Program-made: the position numbers and the translations under genes
Part shown: in pieces, positions 1-60,000 of the stretch
Numbering within the stretch: position 1 is the stretch's first letter
Layout of the letters: each line of letters begins with the position of its first letter
The notes under the pieces: generated by a model
Told to the model about the DNA's origin: nothing
Seen by the model: the letters and a program-made list of their open reading frames with translations, nothing else
Database searches by the model: none
Assembly: GCF_037975245.1 (NCBI RefSeq)
Contig: NC_092561.1
Span: forward strand, 19,343,508 to 19,403,507
Length of the DNA stretch: 60,000 bases
Direction of reading: 5' to 3'
Source of the DNA: Apostichopus japonicus
Taxonomy: Eukaryota > Echinodermata > Holothuroidea > Aspidochirotida > Stichopodidae

Positions 1-107
1 CTTAAGCCTGTTGGCTCGAACACTCCATTGGTCGAAGCTCCACGTTGCTCTTTGGTCTTGTGCTTCCACCAATAATTCGCTCTGGCATGTTCTTATTTTT
101 TTCTCAG

Positions 108-58861
<58,754 letters not shown>

Positions 58862-58886
58862 GTAAGTTATCGAGAGGACACTCCCT

Positions 58887-59261
58887 TTAATGGCATTGAA
58901 GACTCGCCCCAAACCGCGTGCGGCCATCTGAAAAAAGTTAACTTTCTGTTGCTTGCAAGTGACGTTTTGTTTGTGTCGCTACAAAATGCAGACAGTATAA
59001 TGAAACGTGATACCTCAATTGTTATCTTTAGCTGGACCTGAGATGTACATCGCTGTATCGTTTGTACACTGTGCTGTGGGTATTAACCGCAGCAGTATGT
59101 AATGACTGTCCACTAGAGTCTAAGTACCGACCGTAGCAAGCTGTGTGTGTATTTTCTGGGATCGATGGTGGTGTCTAACACGTCTGTTACACCTCATTCA
59201 AAACTAAGTCAAATTACCGGCATAAGACGTTTCTTTCTGCGCGAGTCTTCACACCCTTTAA
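58887..59261. mobile_element. TTAA-flanked MITE copy 4
   Basis: TTAATGGCATTGAAGACTCG start and CACACCCTTTAA end. It lies 26 nt after the exon 53 donor. Confidence 0.86.
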
Positions 59262-60000
59262 TCTTGCGATCACCACATGATAAAATAATGTACAGGGAAT
59301 TCATTTCATCGGCAACAAATAAAATAAATGCCAAACAAAATACGTTCATATTCTTTTGTGCACATAACCCTTGCTAGCATTTTTCAGTAGTTTTATGGCA
59401 AGTAAAAATAAAATCAACTCCCCTTAAAAAAAATTGTGGTACACACAGTGAAATAACGAAAGAATTAGTCTGTGACATATCGCTGTTTGATACAGTAAAA
59501 TTCTATCAAAATGGTCGCCTGAAAATCCCCCCATATTCATTCTTAAGATTTTTCCATAGCATTTCTTCGAAGAAGTAATTTTGGAAGATATCAAACAAAC
59601 ATAATCTTACATTTTTGAAATTAAAAAAAAATTCTGAAAATTTGACGAAAGAAAAGAAAAGTTTAAATTCCATTTTATGTCATTTCAGGCTGGAGAATGA
59701 AAATTTGTTTCTTATTTCTCAGGGTCATCATATCTTCAGATTTGAAGTAGTGAAATTATCTTCACTTCTCTCTTATGATATAAAACTGAAAAGATAAAAT
59801 ACCCATGGTTGTGTTTTGTTGTATTTTACAGAGCTTTCGTTAAAAAAAAAAAAAAAAAAAAAAAAGTATCAATTTTTATTTTTATTTTAAATTTTCTTCT
59901 TAAAATTGTTTTCTTCTCTCCCATATGAATCGATATATGTTATCTCCGTAATGATTTTACAGTATGCATATTTTCCGGGGGATAATTATTCAATCAACTT
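59262..60000. other. Rest of intron 53 to window end
   Basis: AT-rich with an A run at 59842-59865. I found no sequence matching a VWC B-half end, so the next exon is outside the window. Confidence 0.6.

Noticed and set aside
59640-60000. Possible final VWC exon near the window end
   Set aside because: No CCxxC pattern or matching phase after any AG.

Overview
The window is eukaryotic: AT-rich, intron-dense DNA with tRNA-derived SINEs, MITEs, hAT-like elements and many microsatellites. It looks like an invertebrate metazoan, possibly a marine deuterostome such as an echinoderm or hemichordate; the phylum is a guess. I see no prokaryotic genes and no complete independent gene.

One plus-strand gene fills the window and runs off both ends. 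I can place 53 exons between 108 and 58861. They join in one frame (6,582 nt, 2,194 codons) and encode nothing but von Willebrand factor type C (VWC, chordin-type CR) modules: about 38 (V1 to V38), the first and last partial. This fits an oversized kielin/chordin-like secreted BMP-binding protein. No signal peptide, VWD or TIL module or stop codon is inside the window. Exons follow a phase grammar: whole modules are phase 1-1, first halves (A, ending at CxC) 1-0, second halves (B, ending at CCxxC) 0-1, and fused B+A exons 0-0. Exons 5-14 are three tandem copies of a three-module block. Exons 27-32 are two copies of a two-module block that share a split CC pair.

The introns hold: (a) minisatellites that start at or just after 5' splice sites (exons 1, 6, 10, 15, 19, 21, 26, 37, 50), several with units that copy the exon end and donor; (b) a MITE family with CAGG...CCTG ends and 6-7 bp target duplications (7 copies); (c) a TTAA-flanked MITE of about 370 bp (4 copies) and an 891-bp TTAA element; (d) a 1,652-bp hAT-like element inside the exon-37 minisatellite and a 520-bp hAT-like element; (e) tRNA-derived SINEs, of which two supply or abut a splice donor; (f) a U2 snRNA-like fragment; (g) three copies of a repeat with a hammerhead-like motif; (h) decayed duplicates of exons 30 and 31.

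Layout: 1-5 kb, five exons and the first arrays; 5-15 kb, the three-module block repeat; 15-22 kb, long introns with few exons; 22-36 kb, mixed full and half exons; 36-42 kb, trinucleotide array and TE-rich introns; 42-46.5 kb, 74-bp minisatellite split by the hAT-like element; 46.5-59 kb, A/B half-exon pairs ending in a module cut by new introns. All exon calls come from reading frame, cysteine pattern and splice consensus; none is confirmed by transcripts.
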